Assembly: GCF_003945595.2 (NCBI RefSeq)
Contig: NW_024104665.1
Coordinates: 2,633,651 to 2,697,650, forward strand
Direction of reading: 5' to 3'
Source: Pipra filicauda
Taxonomy: Eukaryota > Chordata > Aves > Passeriformes > Pipridae
Length of the DNA: 64,000 bases
Made by a program: the position numbers and the translations under genes. Positions 26,001-40,365 of this stretch are shown piece by piece (within the stretch, counting starts at the first letter, position 1; every line of letters starts with the position of its first letter). The notes under the pieces are model-generated. The model worked only from the letters and a program-made list of their open reading frames with translations, was not told the DNA's origin and ran no database searches.

Positions 26001-27247
26001 CCTTATAACACAGTTATCCTGTACATGTCCACATGGAGACAAATGCAAATGAAAGACCAAGGTACACATTCTTGTTTACTGAGGGGTATTTACAATTAGG
26101 AGGCATATTAAAGGATACAGCTACCCCACTGACACTGTAAGCTGACATGTAAGAGACACAGCGAGTACGAACATGTTTATCAAGAGTGCTCAGAAATACA
26201 CTGCCACTTGACCCCGTAGCTCTGGTGGTTTCAGCAGAGGTGATCTCCTGCCTCAGGAATGTCTGCATTAACACACAAGCTGAGAAAATAATTAAAACTA
26301 AGCTATATCGATTTGATGCTTTTATTTCCTAAATTCACATTATAGCCTAAAGTGAAGTAAAACTTGCAGCTCCAGAAAACAATTTACTTCTCTCAACTAA
26401 TGATTTTAAACCTTCAGAAAAGAAAATACATATACAAGTCTTTCTCTAACAAAAGAAAAACATTCAGTATTTTTAAAGTCTGAGGAATAATTTGCCACAT
26501 TAAATGTCTCAGTGCAGGTGGCTATAACCATGGGAGAAAAAAGGTGGCGCTTTTCAAGGTCGTATTACACCTTCCAAAAGCTTTTCCCCATTTATACATT
26601 AAGTCAGTCATAACCTGTCACTGAACAAGCCTCTGCCTATAAGGATCAACTTTCCTTTCCATAGCTATTTATTTACAAGCATTTTGTCACTGTTAATGGC
26701 TCCATTTGCATCTGAGAAATTCAATATTACCAAATGCACTCTTTTGTCTGAACTCTAAGCCAACATTACAAAGCCTGCTGAACTTAATGTAACATTGATT
26801 GCTCTTCTATGGCAGGGATTGCTGCACCTGAGTGCAAACAATAGGGAAAATGTCCCTCCCTTACAAAAAATTCTCACACAATTAGTTTCAGGTAACAACA
26901 GGGGCATTAAGTTTTACAGCTATGCAGATAAATCAAACACCATCCACGTTGGTGCCCAGGCCCCCGGACTCAAATGCCAAACTCCTCTGACATACAGCAA
27001 CACAACTGAACACAAGCAGAACTCACAAGAACTTTCCTCAGTCAAACTTATGCCTATAAAAGGAAATATACAATTGAAACATGCAATAAAAGTAACTTTA
27101 TGTCTAGATATCATAGTTAATGTGTGGGCTTTACTTGCAGATAAACTGAATTCCAAGGATACACATTAAATACGACTTCAGCTTTACAAAGGCAGTACAT
27201 AGGACAACAGCACAAAGGAAGGTGCATGTAATGCAAACTTTATTTTC

Positions 27248-27263
27248 TTTTTTTTTTTTTTTT
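27248..27263 (+). repeat. Poly-T tract (16 T)
   Basis: T run preceded by TATTTTC, in the largest intron. No recognisable retroposon adjoins it. Confidence 0.9.
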
Positions 27264-28149
27264 AATTACAGTGACATCTAGAAATTAATTCTTGTAAGAG
27301 GATCTCACTGAGCTGTAACATGAGAGGGAAAAGACAATCCTCAACCAAACAGCCCTCCTATATTTTCAGTCTCATTGTACAAGACAGCAGAGGTCATCCA
27401 CAGGTGTATGTGGACTCAGCCACTTTCCAAGAAGGAAGATCACCTGAGATGAAAGAGGACTGACTTCCTGAAATACACACCTCTTTACTTCTTTTCCATG
27501 AATGACGCAGAAATAAAGCTTTTACTTATGTAATGGCATATTGTTTCTCAACATGCTGTCCCCCTCTGATATCGAAAAAGATTATTATAGAATAAAGTCT
27601 TGCAGGCAAGGAAACAGAGAGATTTTCCAATTTATTTGATGCATCCCAGAGACAGCCTGAACTTAGATCCTTTAAGTTCCAGTTCACAGATAGTAGGCAT
27701 ATGCCTGAGAATTTATGTGGGGAGAAAAAAATGCCTGAATTATGCTCTAAGTATACTTTTTTGAAAGCACTTTGCTCTCCAGAGAACATACTAGGAAGAA
27801 TACCTAAGTGCCAGTAAGATGCAGACTGGACCACCAAAACTGCACAGAAAATATCAACAGTATTTCCTCAGGGTTCATCAGCTTTGGACCACTGATCTTC
27901 CCGAAGTTTTTGAAACTATGAAGTTCAGAGAAACACAGACAACTCGCAATGAAGTTTAAACTACAGCAAATACATGAATCATGCTACTGCTGAAGCTCAG
28001 CAGATTTTTGCCTTACACATATGGACAAGCTATTTATAAGTTTTCACTTCCCATCAGGCTCAGCATGATGTCAGCTTACAATAACAAGTTAATGTTAATG
28101 TTTTCCAGTAATTTCCACAGTGCCATTTAACTGCAAGTGCCCTAGCCAA

Positions 28150-28580
28150 GGTAAACTTAAGGGCGAGGAAAGGGCTAACTGCATAATCATAGAACAACAT
28201 TAATGAATTTTGCATCTCTGCTTTGAACGCTTGGAATTCTACCTGTAATGTATTTCCCTTTTGTCCCCAAAGTTTAATCTCACTAGTCAGCTCATTACAT
28301 CTCTCCCAAACAGCTCAACTATTCCTTCTGATTTTAATTAGTGACAAGGCTTCATCGCCTTGTGGATTTTTTCCCCGAGACAAACAAGCATCCTACGCTA
28401 TCGCAGAAAGTGCCAAACTCAAAGCTATCAAACATTTCCTGAACTCCAGTAAGCTCATACACTTTGCTTTACAATCAGCAGCACCACGGCAGATGAACGC
28501 TGCCTCTGCAAATTCGCCAGCAACAGACAAGTTCCAAAGTAAAAACGATGAAATTTGCTGGGGTTCTTCTCTTCAGTAGA
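28150..28580. promoter_or_regulatory. Candidate conserved non-coding element (CpG-retaining block)
   Basis: About ten CpG dinucleotides are kept in roughly 400 bp of an intron where CpG is otherwise scarce. The block also has compositionally mixed, non-repetitive sequence with words such as TTTTAATTAGTGACAAGG and AACATTAATGAATTTTGCAT. The 118-codon plus-strand open frame at 28223-28579 runs through it but resembles no protein I know. An enhancer is the likeliest reading, by inference only. Confidence 0.35.
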
Positions 28581-31500
28581 ATTAGAAGCTCATCAGAAAG
28601 ATCTGTTCTTTATTATTATTTTTCCCCCTTCTCTGTTCCATGCAATTGGTAAGATGAGTTCTTGACATAAGGAAATGTAAACAGCAACAGTTTTTATGGC
28701 AGAAAAGTCTTTTTTTTTGAAAAGCAAGTTCTTCCAATACTTTCCCTTACTCATGACCACCTTCTTCAATACTTGCATATGCTTGCCTTTGATTCTGTTA
28801 TCCCAGGAGTACAGCTCTCTCACTGTCTCTAAAAACAGTTCTAAGAACAGGTTTTTAGAGCTGCTGTACCTTAACCCTCCACTCAGCTTTGCATATTGAA
28901 CTGCACAGAAGCTGCCTCCTGAACACAGCGGTACCAATGGCAGATGATACCATGGCCACCACTTACCTGTTCAACTCTGCATTCTGCTGAAGTCTGACAA
29001 CTTCAAACATCCTACCCTGACTTCTAATGAAAGTCAACTCTCCATTCCCTTCAGTCACATGAGTTCGGTCAGCAGAGGCCTGATATTTAAACTGAGCAAA
29101 TCATACTTCTTTTTACTGAAATGTTTCAATCACCAGCTGACTTGTGGCAGCGGCAACACCCAGCAGCAAGAGGGTTAGTGATGATCAGCTGCATGTGGAC
29201 TGCTGTGCACAAGCTGTTTGCAGAGCACAAACCTACACAAATCCTCTGCCATTAAAGCCTTAAAACTGGCAGTGAGAGCAACAACTAGGCAATGCACCCA
29301 TTTCACTAAATGCCAGATTAGCTCAAAGCAGCTGAAAACAACTCCGCACCAGGGAAAGAAGGGACTATCAGGATACTTCATTGCCTTTTTCTTTCAAATA
29401 AACATCAACACAAGGTAATATGATATCTCAATGGGTTCTTCACTGTGTTAACCCTTCACAATCAGTAGTTTGGTCTTCACAGTTTGGTCTTGCCTGTGTT
29501 CATGTCCACTCAGCACTCCACAAGCTGTGTCCTGTCACTTATGTATATTACCAGTGGCTGCAATTGCAACAGCACCCACTTAAGTCAACAGGTTTTTTCG
29601 TTAACAGATTAAACACTTTCTTTTACTACCTTTGGATAAACTAAAGCAGAATCCAGGGAGATCCTGGAGTTTAAAGTCACTTCACAGTCCAAATTTGGCA
29701 GAACAAAAATGAGTGGAAGCCACCGCTATCCTCGCTCATGTGTGTCCAGTATTTCATTCATAACATCTAATAAACCATAAAAGCAGCAAAAAGGTGCCAC
29801 ACTGAATGGTTCCTCTTCACACAAATCTTATGTGCATCTCCATTATAACACTGTCAATCTTTTAGCGTCCTAGAGGTGTCTGTTCCATACCCTGTCCTAA
29901 ATGCTGATCACAAAATATCCATGACCTTGGTCATCAACAGATTACGCCAGGGATTGATATTGAAGGATCATCCCATAAACCAGCACATTTTTGGTTTTTA
30001 AGCAGTAAAATTCAGTACAGAACTAAAACCACAGTATGATTGCTTCAAATAAACATAAACACTAAAAATATTTCAATTTTGCAAAAAAGACAATAAATTA
30101 TTTAGCAAGGAGATGTCAGAAGTTAGGGAATCCATGGAGGTAGTTTAGAAGTCTGCTTAAAATTCCAAACAATTCCATGGTTTAACTGCACTTGGTTTCA
30201 GATAAAGTTCTCTTGGTTTTCCAAGTTCCCTCTTTCCCTCTCCAAACACTGTTAAGCCTTTTCTGTGCACTTGATCAGTCTTGTTTAACCTTAGAATACA
30301 TTAAAAATGATCAACTAGTTGCAAAAGGGGAGTCCACATATTTATTTACTTAATGTTAAGGAGGATGAGTTCTCTCCTAGTAAGTTACAGATAACAGTAG
30401 AGTAAGAAGGTAAAATAGTAAAAAGGTAAAATAAAATAGTTATTGATGACATTATGGCTTTCACAACATATACCTGTGAAGAGATGCCCTACAGACAGCT
30501 TTGTATACAAAACAGTAGCAATACTGAGTATGAATGTTTTGTATTATAAACCATGAAAGAAATTAAAAATTCCTCAAATTTATCACCTATTTCTCTGTTT
30601 TAGTTACTGTACAAATATCATATCTGCCACGCAAAATAACCCATTTTATTCACAGGAAAACAGGTTAATTAAAGAAAGAAGACCCAAATCAAGTTTGTCT
30701 AATTCAGCTCTAAGTCTGTGACAACAAACACCTAGTGCTCGTGACATCAAAACCAAATGGCATCGTCCAGGGACACCTCTGAAGTGCTTTATGCTTGTAT
30801 AATTGCAACACTGCAATTGTTTTGAGGATTTTTGTGGCTAATCATGGTGATGTAATTCTATTCAATAAAGCTGTTTGTATAAAACCCCAGGGATCCTCCA
30901 TGTAAATAAACCCCTTATAAACCCCATTCATGTACTGACAGAATGAAAAAATATATATATGACTCACTCCCAACTTTTAAGCCTTTCTTCCTGTTGTCCT
31001 ATCTAATCTTTATAAATATCACTGAAATAAACTGAATTAAAAGATAACACTCAGATGGAACATAAATTCTTCCGAACGGAAAAGTCTGATGGAAAAACAT
31101 TAGCAAGACTCAACTAGTCAAAGATTTGATGGAAAAAAGTGTTAAAGGCTATGGTGGTTACAAACATCTCTTTTTCTGAGGAAATCTGATAGCCTACTGC
31201 ACTCGGAGTTAAAAAACCCAAGAAGTTACTGCTATAATAATTTCAGAGCTGGACATGATAAATTTAAGAACATTCGCAGCTTGACTTAGGAAATATTTAG
31301 GATGAGATCATTTTTTTGGACCATGTGATTATGGAAGTCCACAAATTAAAATTTACACAAAATTAACTTCTTGTTCAACTGTTCACAAAGTACCACATTA
31401 TACAATGTTGAAAATGCTATTAGTCCAAATGTTATTAGAACTATTAATTCTTATGTCAAATTGGATTTAAATGACAATGCTGTATACTCAACGTATCTGT

Positions 31501-34500
31501 CTGAAAGTCTTTAATGGAAAATAATTTTTTTCCTATCCATGAGCACAACAGGGCTTTTCAGAAAAATTATGAACATGAAACAACTCTAAGCATTTCAATA
31601 ATTTGTAGTTGCATTTCATTCTTTAATACTGTGTATCTACCACTGTTACCAACAGTTCCTATTTTGTTTTAGAGAAAACAATATTGTGCTTTTATTGCTA
31701 AAAGCAGTATGAGGTTTCAAAGATAGCACTTTTTTCCTCCCTGGTGATCACTGAGTACCAAGAGGCCATACTGTAACAACAGTATTACCTCATCAGTTCC
31801 TAATATCTACGGAACTTATTTTAGTTTGATTAATTTTAAAATAATGTCTTACAATATGATAATTAAGAAGTATAAATTATTGTCTCAAAACGGCAAATAA
31901 AAAACCAGGTACTTCTATTGCTGGAAGCCCTTGATGCACTTCATTCTTTTTATGGTCACTTTTAATACAAAACTAACTAGTACCACCACAGGGGTTTGAA
32001 ATCCTGCCTACTCAACAAGGCTCCCATAAGAGAGAGAGCAGTACCCAAAGGTGATGACATCAAGTCCCTTCCTTTTGAAATGCTTCAGGACTTTTTATGG
32101 GCTGTGGTTTTATGCTTCAAGACAGGATACACACATATAGCATACATTTCTTATTAGAAGTTACATCAGGAAACAATGACTAACAACTCTCTGGTAACAG
32201 GATGTATATGTGAGGAGTTACTGTGTCCATCTCTACATTTTCAGGCTTTTTTGGAACTGGGTAGTATTCACTAGATGGGAAAACAGCAGCATCACCATAA
32301 CACATACATATTTTCATGTTATAATTATTACTTTTTTATTAACATAATAACCTAAAAAAGTATGAAGTATGTAAGGTGTTTCATATAACATACTAACAAT
32401 ATGATTTAAAATTTCTCCTTTGCCTTGAGTTGACCTAGTTTCAAAAGTGACTTCATTCCAAAGAGCAAAGGTTCTATCTGGTATTTCTTCTGCCATAAAA
32501 TCATTCAACGGGTACAAAAATCAGAATGAAAGAAACATGTCAAGCATGAACTCAATAGCTCCACCTATATTTTCCTAAGAAAAAAAGTGATCATTGTTCT
32601 CTTTAGATTTCCTCTTCTATTTGCAAGTGGTGTCTGTTTCACCAATGAAACAAGACAGTCAGCAAGTCAGAAAAATAAATGAAAGATTTCTCGCAATTTG
32701 CAAATATAAGATGAGTACCTCACAGGCATTTTGTTTGCTATAGAAGTGTTTTTAGGGGAACAAGAGAAGTTTGCAGTTGGCTTTTCCTACCTTAAACAGG
32801 TTTTTTTTTCCCTTTAAGAACAGCAACTTTATATTACAAAGCTAAACAAAGGCAAGCATTTGGATTGTTGAAAGGAAAAAAAGGTGCTAAGAAACTTCAA
32901 CTATACTAAAGTCAAACTCAATATAAACTATAAATGCTCAATATCTTTCATTTAGGTCAAATGTTTAAGTGTTGAATTCATAAGTGACTTCTCATAGTAA
33001 AACAGAAGGTTTAATACTGTTGGTGCATTTGCACGGAAAAAGGACAAATCTGATTTCCAAGGTTTAAAGCTTTCCCAATACTCACTTCTGACACAAAGAA
33101 CTTTCTGCATCTACAGAATACCTGTGTATATTTGAGAAAAAAAATTAATAACCATTGCTTATTTTTCACAATAAAAACAGGACAAAATGAACAACTACAA
33201 TAGGGAAAGGTCACTTGCCAAACACAGATCAAGACATTCACTGTACATGCGAAGACACACTGAATCTGAAGTGTGCACCTCTGAGTAAACTCAATATACA
33301 GATACATTTGGGCTGCACTTCTGGCAGCACAGTAATGACCCCAGTGCAATAAGCAACAACATACCAGGACAGCCTGTACTCTTTAAGAGAGGACGCAGTC
33401 CAGAACAGAGATATGGAGGAGCAGGCACCTGAAACAAGAGCTGGCAGGAGTGAGCTGATAGTGAGGGTGCCAGGAGAAACAGAGAGATAACAGAAGCACA
33501 AGCCTGACGAGCAATGAGGGAGGATGGAATACAAGCACCTGCTGCTTATCATTCCTTCAGAACCCTTATTCATTCCTTGCTTGCTTGAAGCTGTGTGGGA
33601 GATTTCCACACTCCCAAACATCAAGGAGACTCTGATGAACCAAAGACAACTGGCATCTTTTATGAAGGAGGGAGCAGACAAAAGGAGGGATCCTGAATTT
33701 AGAAGTGATAAATTTAAAAGCATCCATATCACCCTGTCAACATCCCCCTTGCCCTCTTCTGCAGTTAGACCACACCTAGGTTGTTTCCAGGACCTCATGA
33801 AGACTCTGCACGGTACTTCAAGTTCAAGAGCTGCCTGCAGCTCCACTGGAAGCCACATTTTTTGAAGACCCACAACTCAGAATCCACATCGTTCGTTGAG
33901 TGTTTTAGCAGCCATCCCCCAGAACTGGGTGCATGGTGTACTAGACAGTGGAAAACAAGTTTTCTTTCAATAGCACATTGCTCCCCACATCACCCCTGAC
34001 CTAAAAGCAAAACACATAGACAGATCCTTACAGCAAGGCACTATTCCTACTACTCCAAATAAACCCTCCACCACTAGATACGAGTATAACACAGAATCTT
34101 CTTGTTAGTCCTGCACCCACAAACTTTCTGTCCCATGTAGTTTCTTTATGTCAGTTAAATTTATGCACAATCCTTCCTCAGCCTGAATATCTAATTCCCA
34201 TTCTTTTCTGGCCTTTGAATAAACAGCACTGGAGGAACAAAATCAGAGAAACACATTTCCAGAGTATGACATAGTTCAGATTCAGTCATTTAGAACATGA
34301 TTAAAAAAACATGCTTTAAGTGAAACAGCCATGTGGAAAAAAATGTTTGTAGAAAATTTTAGCACCACAACAATAACTACTTCAGAAATGCCAATATTCT
34401 AAAATAATTAAATTAATAAAGCCAAGAAAAAACAGTAGTACTGCAAGAAATGCCTGTGACACATAAACATGAAAAAAAAAAGGTAAAGCAGCTAACATGC

Positions 34501-37500
34501 ATTAATCTTGTTTGAAGACGGAAAAAGTACACTACGTTACTTCAAAAAATTTGATTTGTGAACACTCTGAAATTGATGTGCACACACTGAAGAAATGTCT
34601 TATTCTTGTTTTAATTTATTTTGTTTCATTTTCTTAGATTTCTGGGTTTTCCCTCCTCTATTCCTTTCAATTTTTTGTTCCACTATTTGAGATTCTTGCA
34701 TTCTGGCCTTCAACATTGCTAAGTTTTTACTGAGTAGTTACCCGCTTAAAACCACTGGTCCCTCTTCATTCAGTTCTCCCATCCAGCACTCTTTTAAATG
34801 AGCTTTCTTCTCCTTTTATGGAGGATATTCTTCTCTTTGGCAAACAAGCTGAGAAAGCTTCCAGAGACCATAGCAGTCACCTTCCCCCATTCTGAAAACA
34901 CAGAGCATAGTAAAAAGCCCTCACTTTTCATAAGTATTTTTCATATATCCTCAAGCAGTCAGAACTTATCATGCAAGGGTATTTTTAAAGTATATCCAGG
35001 AAGTGTATTCAGGATTATCTCTTTTCTGGCTCTGAAAGTTTTTAAGGACATGGTTCCTAGATCAAAAATAAAGGGAAAAAATCCTATGCGGATGGGATCG
35101 AAAACATGTTTTTGGAGATGAAAAATGAGCACCATGAAGTACTAAATTAATCCACTGCACCACCTAGGAGAATATTATATCTTCAAGTACACTTTACAAG
35201 TTCCAACTTTTCCCTTCTCAACTGTAAAAACATCCTCTGCCTGTGACAGAGTGATAGGATCGCCTTCCTGACTAATCATGAGGGATACTTATAGATTCAT
35301 AATACAAAACAGGTGCAAGAAATATGCACAGAATTGAACACTTAAAAATTCAGACTTCAGACAAGTTCAATTGCTGTTCTGGGAGGTCTAAATCAAGTTA
35401 GCCAGCCAGTGCCTAGAATAGTTCAACCCCCTTCAGGAAGATTTAAGTAATAAGAAGTAAAATACTGTGCCAACAGTATTTGTTTCTAACATCTCCATCA
35501 TCTAAGAACAAAATAACTTACCCATTGTGAAAACCATACCTAGAAGGAGGATTTATCCTTAGTTTAATCCTAACACTGAATAAAAATTGTTTTATATAAC
35601 CACATTTATATACAGTGTTTTTAGTCACTGCACTTTTATCCAAGATATAACTAGAGAAGCAAGATGACCACTAGTGATGCTTTGTGGCTGTAACCGAACA
35701 CCAGGCAAGATACCTCAAATGGCCGCACACACAGGCACCCCAAAATCTCTGCTAGTGGGTTGCAGAAGCTTTTATACATTAAGGAGTGGAACTAGGTGCA
35801 CAGGGAGGCCAAAACATTTGCAAAGCAACTACTTGCCATACTCACATCAACAAGTGTCAAAATCTAGGGTGCAGGAGAGAGGGAAGCAGTGCATCCAACA
35901 AGACACCCATCTCACTGTACAGAGGGGGCAACTGTCATGCTCTCCCTGGCACAGATCACAGTAGTCATCATTATAGCTACCTCTCAATTTAAAATAGCAG
36001 CACCTTGTTTTACTGATGAATGTTGCTCATTCTGTATTAAAACCATGTTTTACTTCAAAGATATCAGCCTAAGGTTTATAACAACAGCGTCTCTGCATAT
36101 CCTTAGTTGTTGCAGGAAGAAACTCAGAATGATGCAGAAACAGAATGAAAAGACCTAATAGAGTTGTAAGAGCTGTCTAAATCTATGTCCTTTTGAAAAC
36201 TGGTGACATGTCTTAGGAAGTCAAGAGAGAATATTTGGGAGCATTACTAATTAAAGTTAAAGCAACTTCAAAGCAATGTACAACTAGCAGACCTGACCAA
36301 TGAGCAGTACTACATGTTTTTTCTTGGTCCTTTTTTTTAATTAAAAAAAAACAGCTGAAGGACAACCTCTGGCAAAATCTTATCAATTATTTTCTTTCAG
36401 AGACTGCCTCCTCCCATTCTTGGAACTCAGTTGCATTCATAAATATAAATCTTGTCCTCGAATACTTACTGCTTCCTTGTATCAGTGCACCCTTATGTAA
36501 CAGTTAATATGAATTTACAACACAAAGAAATGAGACGACTGTTCTGTTGTTGCCAGCTACATATAAGTGAATGTTTTCAACCTGACATCAATATTTCTTT
36601 TCTCTTTGTACTAATCTTAAAAGTAAGGCTTATCTTGAACACTAAAAACTGAGCTTAGAGAAGAAACAGCTGAAAGGAAGTTTCAATGGAAAACATTTCA
36701 TTTTAGAAGGTTTATTTCTTTGATCTGTAGATAATGCAACATTTGTTTACTATATTAAGTTTTTATAAGCCAACATTGAACTGCTACACTTCAGACTTTT
36801 CTGCCAAGACAAATAAAATGTAATTCACCATAGTCAATGTTTCTGTGCTACTGAATAAAGCCAAGTAAACAATACACTACTTCCCCATTCATTCTCCCAA
36901 ACTCTAGAGAGCCTTTGTCTTCAAAACAAAACAAGAAAAAAATATGGCCACTGAAAACCCTGCTGGCAATTCACATTAAGGATTTTTAGGTCAAACTAAT
37001 GAATAGTATACTTCTCTCTTTCACCCAGCTACATGGACCAGCATCCAAGAATGACCTTCAAAATGTATTTGACTAATTTGTCTCCTGTTGCTGTATTCTC
37101 ACACCCCAGTCACTAGAGTCTGTGGGGTTTTATTACCTATTCAGTCTTGTAATAAGGAAGGTCCAGTGACTGCTTGCTCGCTCTTCTTCATGCATCATTC
37201 TTCTCTGCTTTATTTTCAAATTATTGAAACTGCCTTTAGTCCTCGGAGTAAGGGTCCAAATATTAAACTCATAAAACATGGGAGTGATCATAATCTCAAA
37301 TACCTAAAACTTGACCTTGCTTTGGAGCAACTTAAAGCTTAAAATCCTCCTCCTTTCAAACGGAAGGAAAGAGACATCCACATTCATTAAGCAGGCTCTA
37401 CTTTCATAACTTTCATGAACAACAACCTATCTTAATACAACTCTGCCAGATAATTAAACTAACATATTGATGTTTTCATCATAAACTGTTTCTTTTCATC

Positions 37501-37764
37501 GTACAACCACGTACTTAATTTTTATCTTCAACATAGCCACATCCATACATTTTTGGCTTAAGAGTACAGTAACCTAAGACAGCACATGCAGATGTCCCTC
37601 CAGCTACTTGGTCTGTCCTACTCTTTTTCCTTGGCTTATGCTATTAGTCCTTGCTGGAAGCAGCACACTGACTCAGACAAATCTTTACACGACCCAGTAT
37701 GGCTATTCTGAGGTTATGTTCTTGTCCTGGTTTTCTTCCTGTTTTAATCAAGTCTCCAACCACC

Positions 37765-37804
37765 CTTTAAATCACTTCTTCCATCTTTAAATCACTTCTT
37801 CCAG
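37765..37804. repeat. 20-bp tandem duplication (two copies)
   Basis: CTTTAAATCACTTCTTCCAT is followed directly by the same unit with a final G in place of T. Nearly identical copies suggest a recent slippage event. Confidence 0.95.
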
Positions 37805-37940
37805 CTCTCCATTAAGATTTAAAACATCAGCATGTCCAAAGAGTTGATATAGATAATTTAAATTTCTACCATTGCACCAATTTTGATGCATTCAATGAAC
37901 TCCACAAAGAAAAAAAATACAAACAGTATGTAACTTTCAT

Positions 37941-38065
37941 AGTGTTCAAAGTCAGTCTGGATCAGGTTCTGAGCAATCTGGTCTAGTAGAAAGTGTCCCT
38001 GCCCATGGCAGAGGGTTGGAGGCAGATGGTTTTTAATGTCCCTTACAACCCAAACCATTCTATGA
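37941..38065 (+). mobile_element. CR1 LINE, short 3' terminal fragment
   Basis: About 125 bp of the CR1 3' end: AGTGTTCAAAGTCAGTCTGG, GAGCAATCTGGTCTAGTAGA, TGTCCCTGCCCATGGCAGAG, and ACAACCCAAACCATTCTATG at the very end. It is strongly 5'-truncated, diverged from consensus and non-coding. It runs antisense to THADA, like the other CR1 copies here. Confidence 0.92.
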
Positions 38066-40365
38066 TAAAAGCCCTGTACAGAAAAACCCAACATGCAACC
38101 ATGCAGGCTTTTTAATCAATTTTTTTTCTTAACACAAGGATTCTAAGTTCTTTCATTTTCAAGTATTTTAAGAAAGATGGGTCTAATTCCATAGAAGGCT
38201 GAGATTCCCTGAAAAGTAACTGCCAATTTCTTGTCCCACTGAAGTCAGCAGGAAGTTTAATCTTTAAAATTAATGTTAAATAATGTAAAGAGTTATGAAG
38301 TCCTCTATCTCCTATTAAGTCTAATTTCTGTCACATGCAACTGACTAAGTCGATGTGACTCAATCTGTTCTTTATATCTGAGAGAGATACAACAGTGCTG
38401 CTTGTTTCAAATGCAAAACAAAAAAAGGTTCAAAACCTCAAACCAAAATTCCTTGCATAAGACTTTGCATTCACGTGCCAAACAGATTTGCTTGAATTAG
38501 TGAACATAAAAAAACAAACTAACAAACCCCTCCAAAAAATCCCAAAACTAATTCCCCCCCCACACACACTTCTTTGAATTAGCCTAATGCTGTAATACCA
38601 ATTTAGCTAATTGAAACTACAGAATTTTGGGGGGAATTCAGTGTGGAGAAAAATTGAATATTAAGCATAACAATTTGTGAAGAGCAACTGACTGCTGACT
38701 GATGATACTCAAAACATTGAATAAATGAATTTCCATTTTTATATTCACGAAGTTTTAACCCTGCAGGAAAGCATAACAAATTCGCTGTTTCATCTGTTTC
38801 TTGCCAGCTATATTTTGTATGTCTTTAAGAACAGATTCTCGAAGAGAACGAGATACAGTTTTTCTCTTGCAATGAAAAACACTGGCATATGCTCAGGGAA
38901 CAAATCTTGGGATAAATCAGTAGGAGTGACAAGGTAATAGTAGTAAGTGGGAAGACGGCAGTGAGGAGAACATAAGCTACCAGCCAGGCCTCAGATAAGA
39001 AGAGGGGGAATAGAGAGAAATCCTCCCAGGAACCAGAACAGACCAAGCAGAATTTCTGTGACTTTGAGTTACAGTAGCAACCAAACCCAGTCTCAACAGG
39101 AAGGATCCACTTGCAAGGACATGACAGACCAGCAGAGGGTTTCTTAATTTTATTCTACGCAGTTGTTCAATTGCTTGTACAAAGTACCACCAAAAATGTA
39201 AATGCTTGTCACAAACAAAGCAGCTTCCAGACAGGAATTGTTCCTCAGTGATATGTGCAGCTAGGAACTTCTATGAAAAGCTTAAATTTGGACAGTGCAA
39301 TCCACCTCCTGATGGAGGAAGCAAATAGAGGCACACTTAAGTAAAGTCATGTAGTTCCCTCCATATGTAAGAAGCAAATGCTGAGGGAGAAGTCACTGAA
39401 TCCTTCTTCCTCCTAATCTGTGCCCAAAAGACCCCAACAGGAATGCAAAAAGCTCTCCAAATAGAATGGACAGATAAGAGAAGCAAAATTTTTTGTAATG
39501 GTTTGTATCCAAATCTTAAAATAGACACTGTTAGCATGTAGTTATAAATCCACACAAGACCTCTAGAAAGTAGGTTAGCACCTTCAACATCTCAGAACAA
39601 GGCACAGACAAGTTACATGAAAACACAATGCCTCTTTTAATAACTTCCATTGACCTAATCCCCTGTGTTCTATAAATACATAACTGTAGGCTTGCCAAAG
39701 TGAATGTGAAGAAGATCAAACTGATAACATACAAGATAATGAGTCAATTTATGTGTAGATTCATTCATTTGAAAAACAAATAAACATTAACAGTAATTAC
39801 ATCTGCTCCATGATTAATGGCAGCTGTCCAATGAATTGTTCTTGATATGAACAGTATGTAAGGGTATATTTGTTCTCAGAGCACAGATTTTTCCAGTATA
39901 CAAATGTGAAAAAGATTTCTTGAAACTAATGAGTGCAGAACTGTGACTGAAAGCTCCACTCACACTGCTGCTATTCTACTGCTCCAAAAACAACTGGATT
40001 CTCAATCTATGCACATCACACAGCCTTTGAAATCCAGCATCAATCATGTTAACTGATTCTCACAAGATAAAAACAAAAGCTGAAGTTTAACATCTGCCTT
40101 CCTTGGCAAACCAATCTGAAAGTTCACGCATTTGGGAGCGTTTTGATCATCATAAATAATCCACCACCAGATGAATTGAAGGTGCTGCCTCGTTTTCTGG
40201 ACAAATCATCTCAGAGTCCCTGTAACTCTTCTTCGTTTCAAAGCACTCAAAGGAGGAGGTTATAGAATTAGAGAAATTAAGAGGTTTGTGTGCAGATGCA
40301 AGGTTGTGATCTTGTTGGGACCATGGAGACAAAATACAACAGCTGATATGTTTGGTGTAATGCAA

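Noticed and set aside
26795..27169. 124-codon plus-strand open frame with an overlapping minus-strand frame
   Set aside because: Sequence resembles no protein I know; openness on both strands points to composition.
28187..28200. AATCATAGAA as the end of a reverse-oriented CR1
   Set aside because: The neighbouring sequence lacks the GGTTTGGGTTGGAAGGGACC-type block that follows in real reverse CR1 ends.
28967..29023. Possible 57-nt minus-strand exon before a GTAAGT donor, with frame MFEVVRLQQNAELN
   Set aside because: The acceptor has almost no pyrimidine tract, and in the THADA phase the segment contains TAG. The peptide is unfamiliar. Kept as a cryptic-site candidate only.
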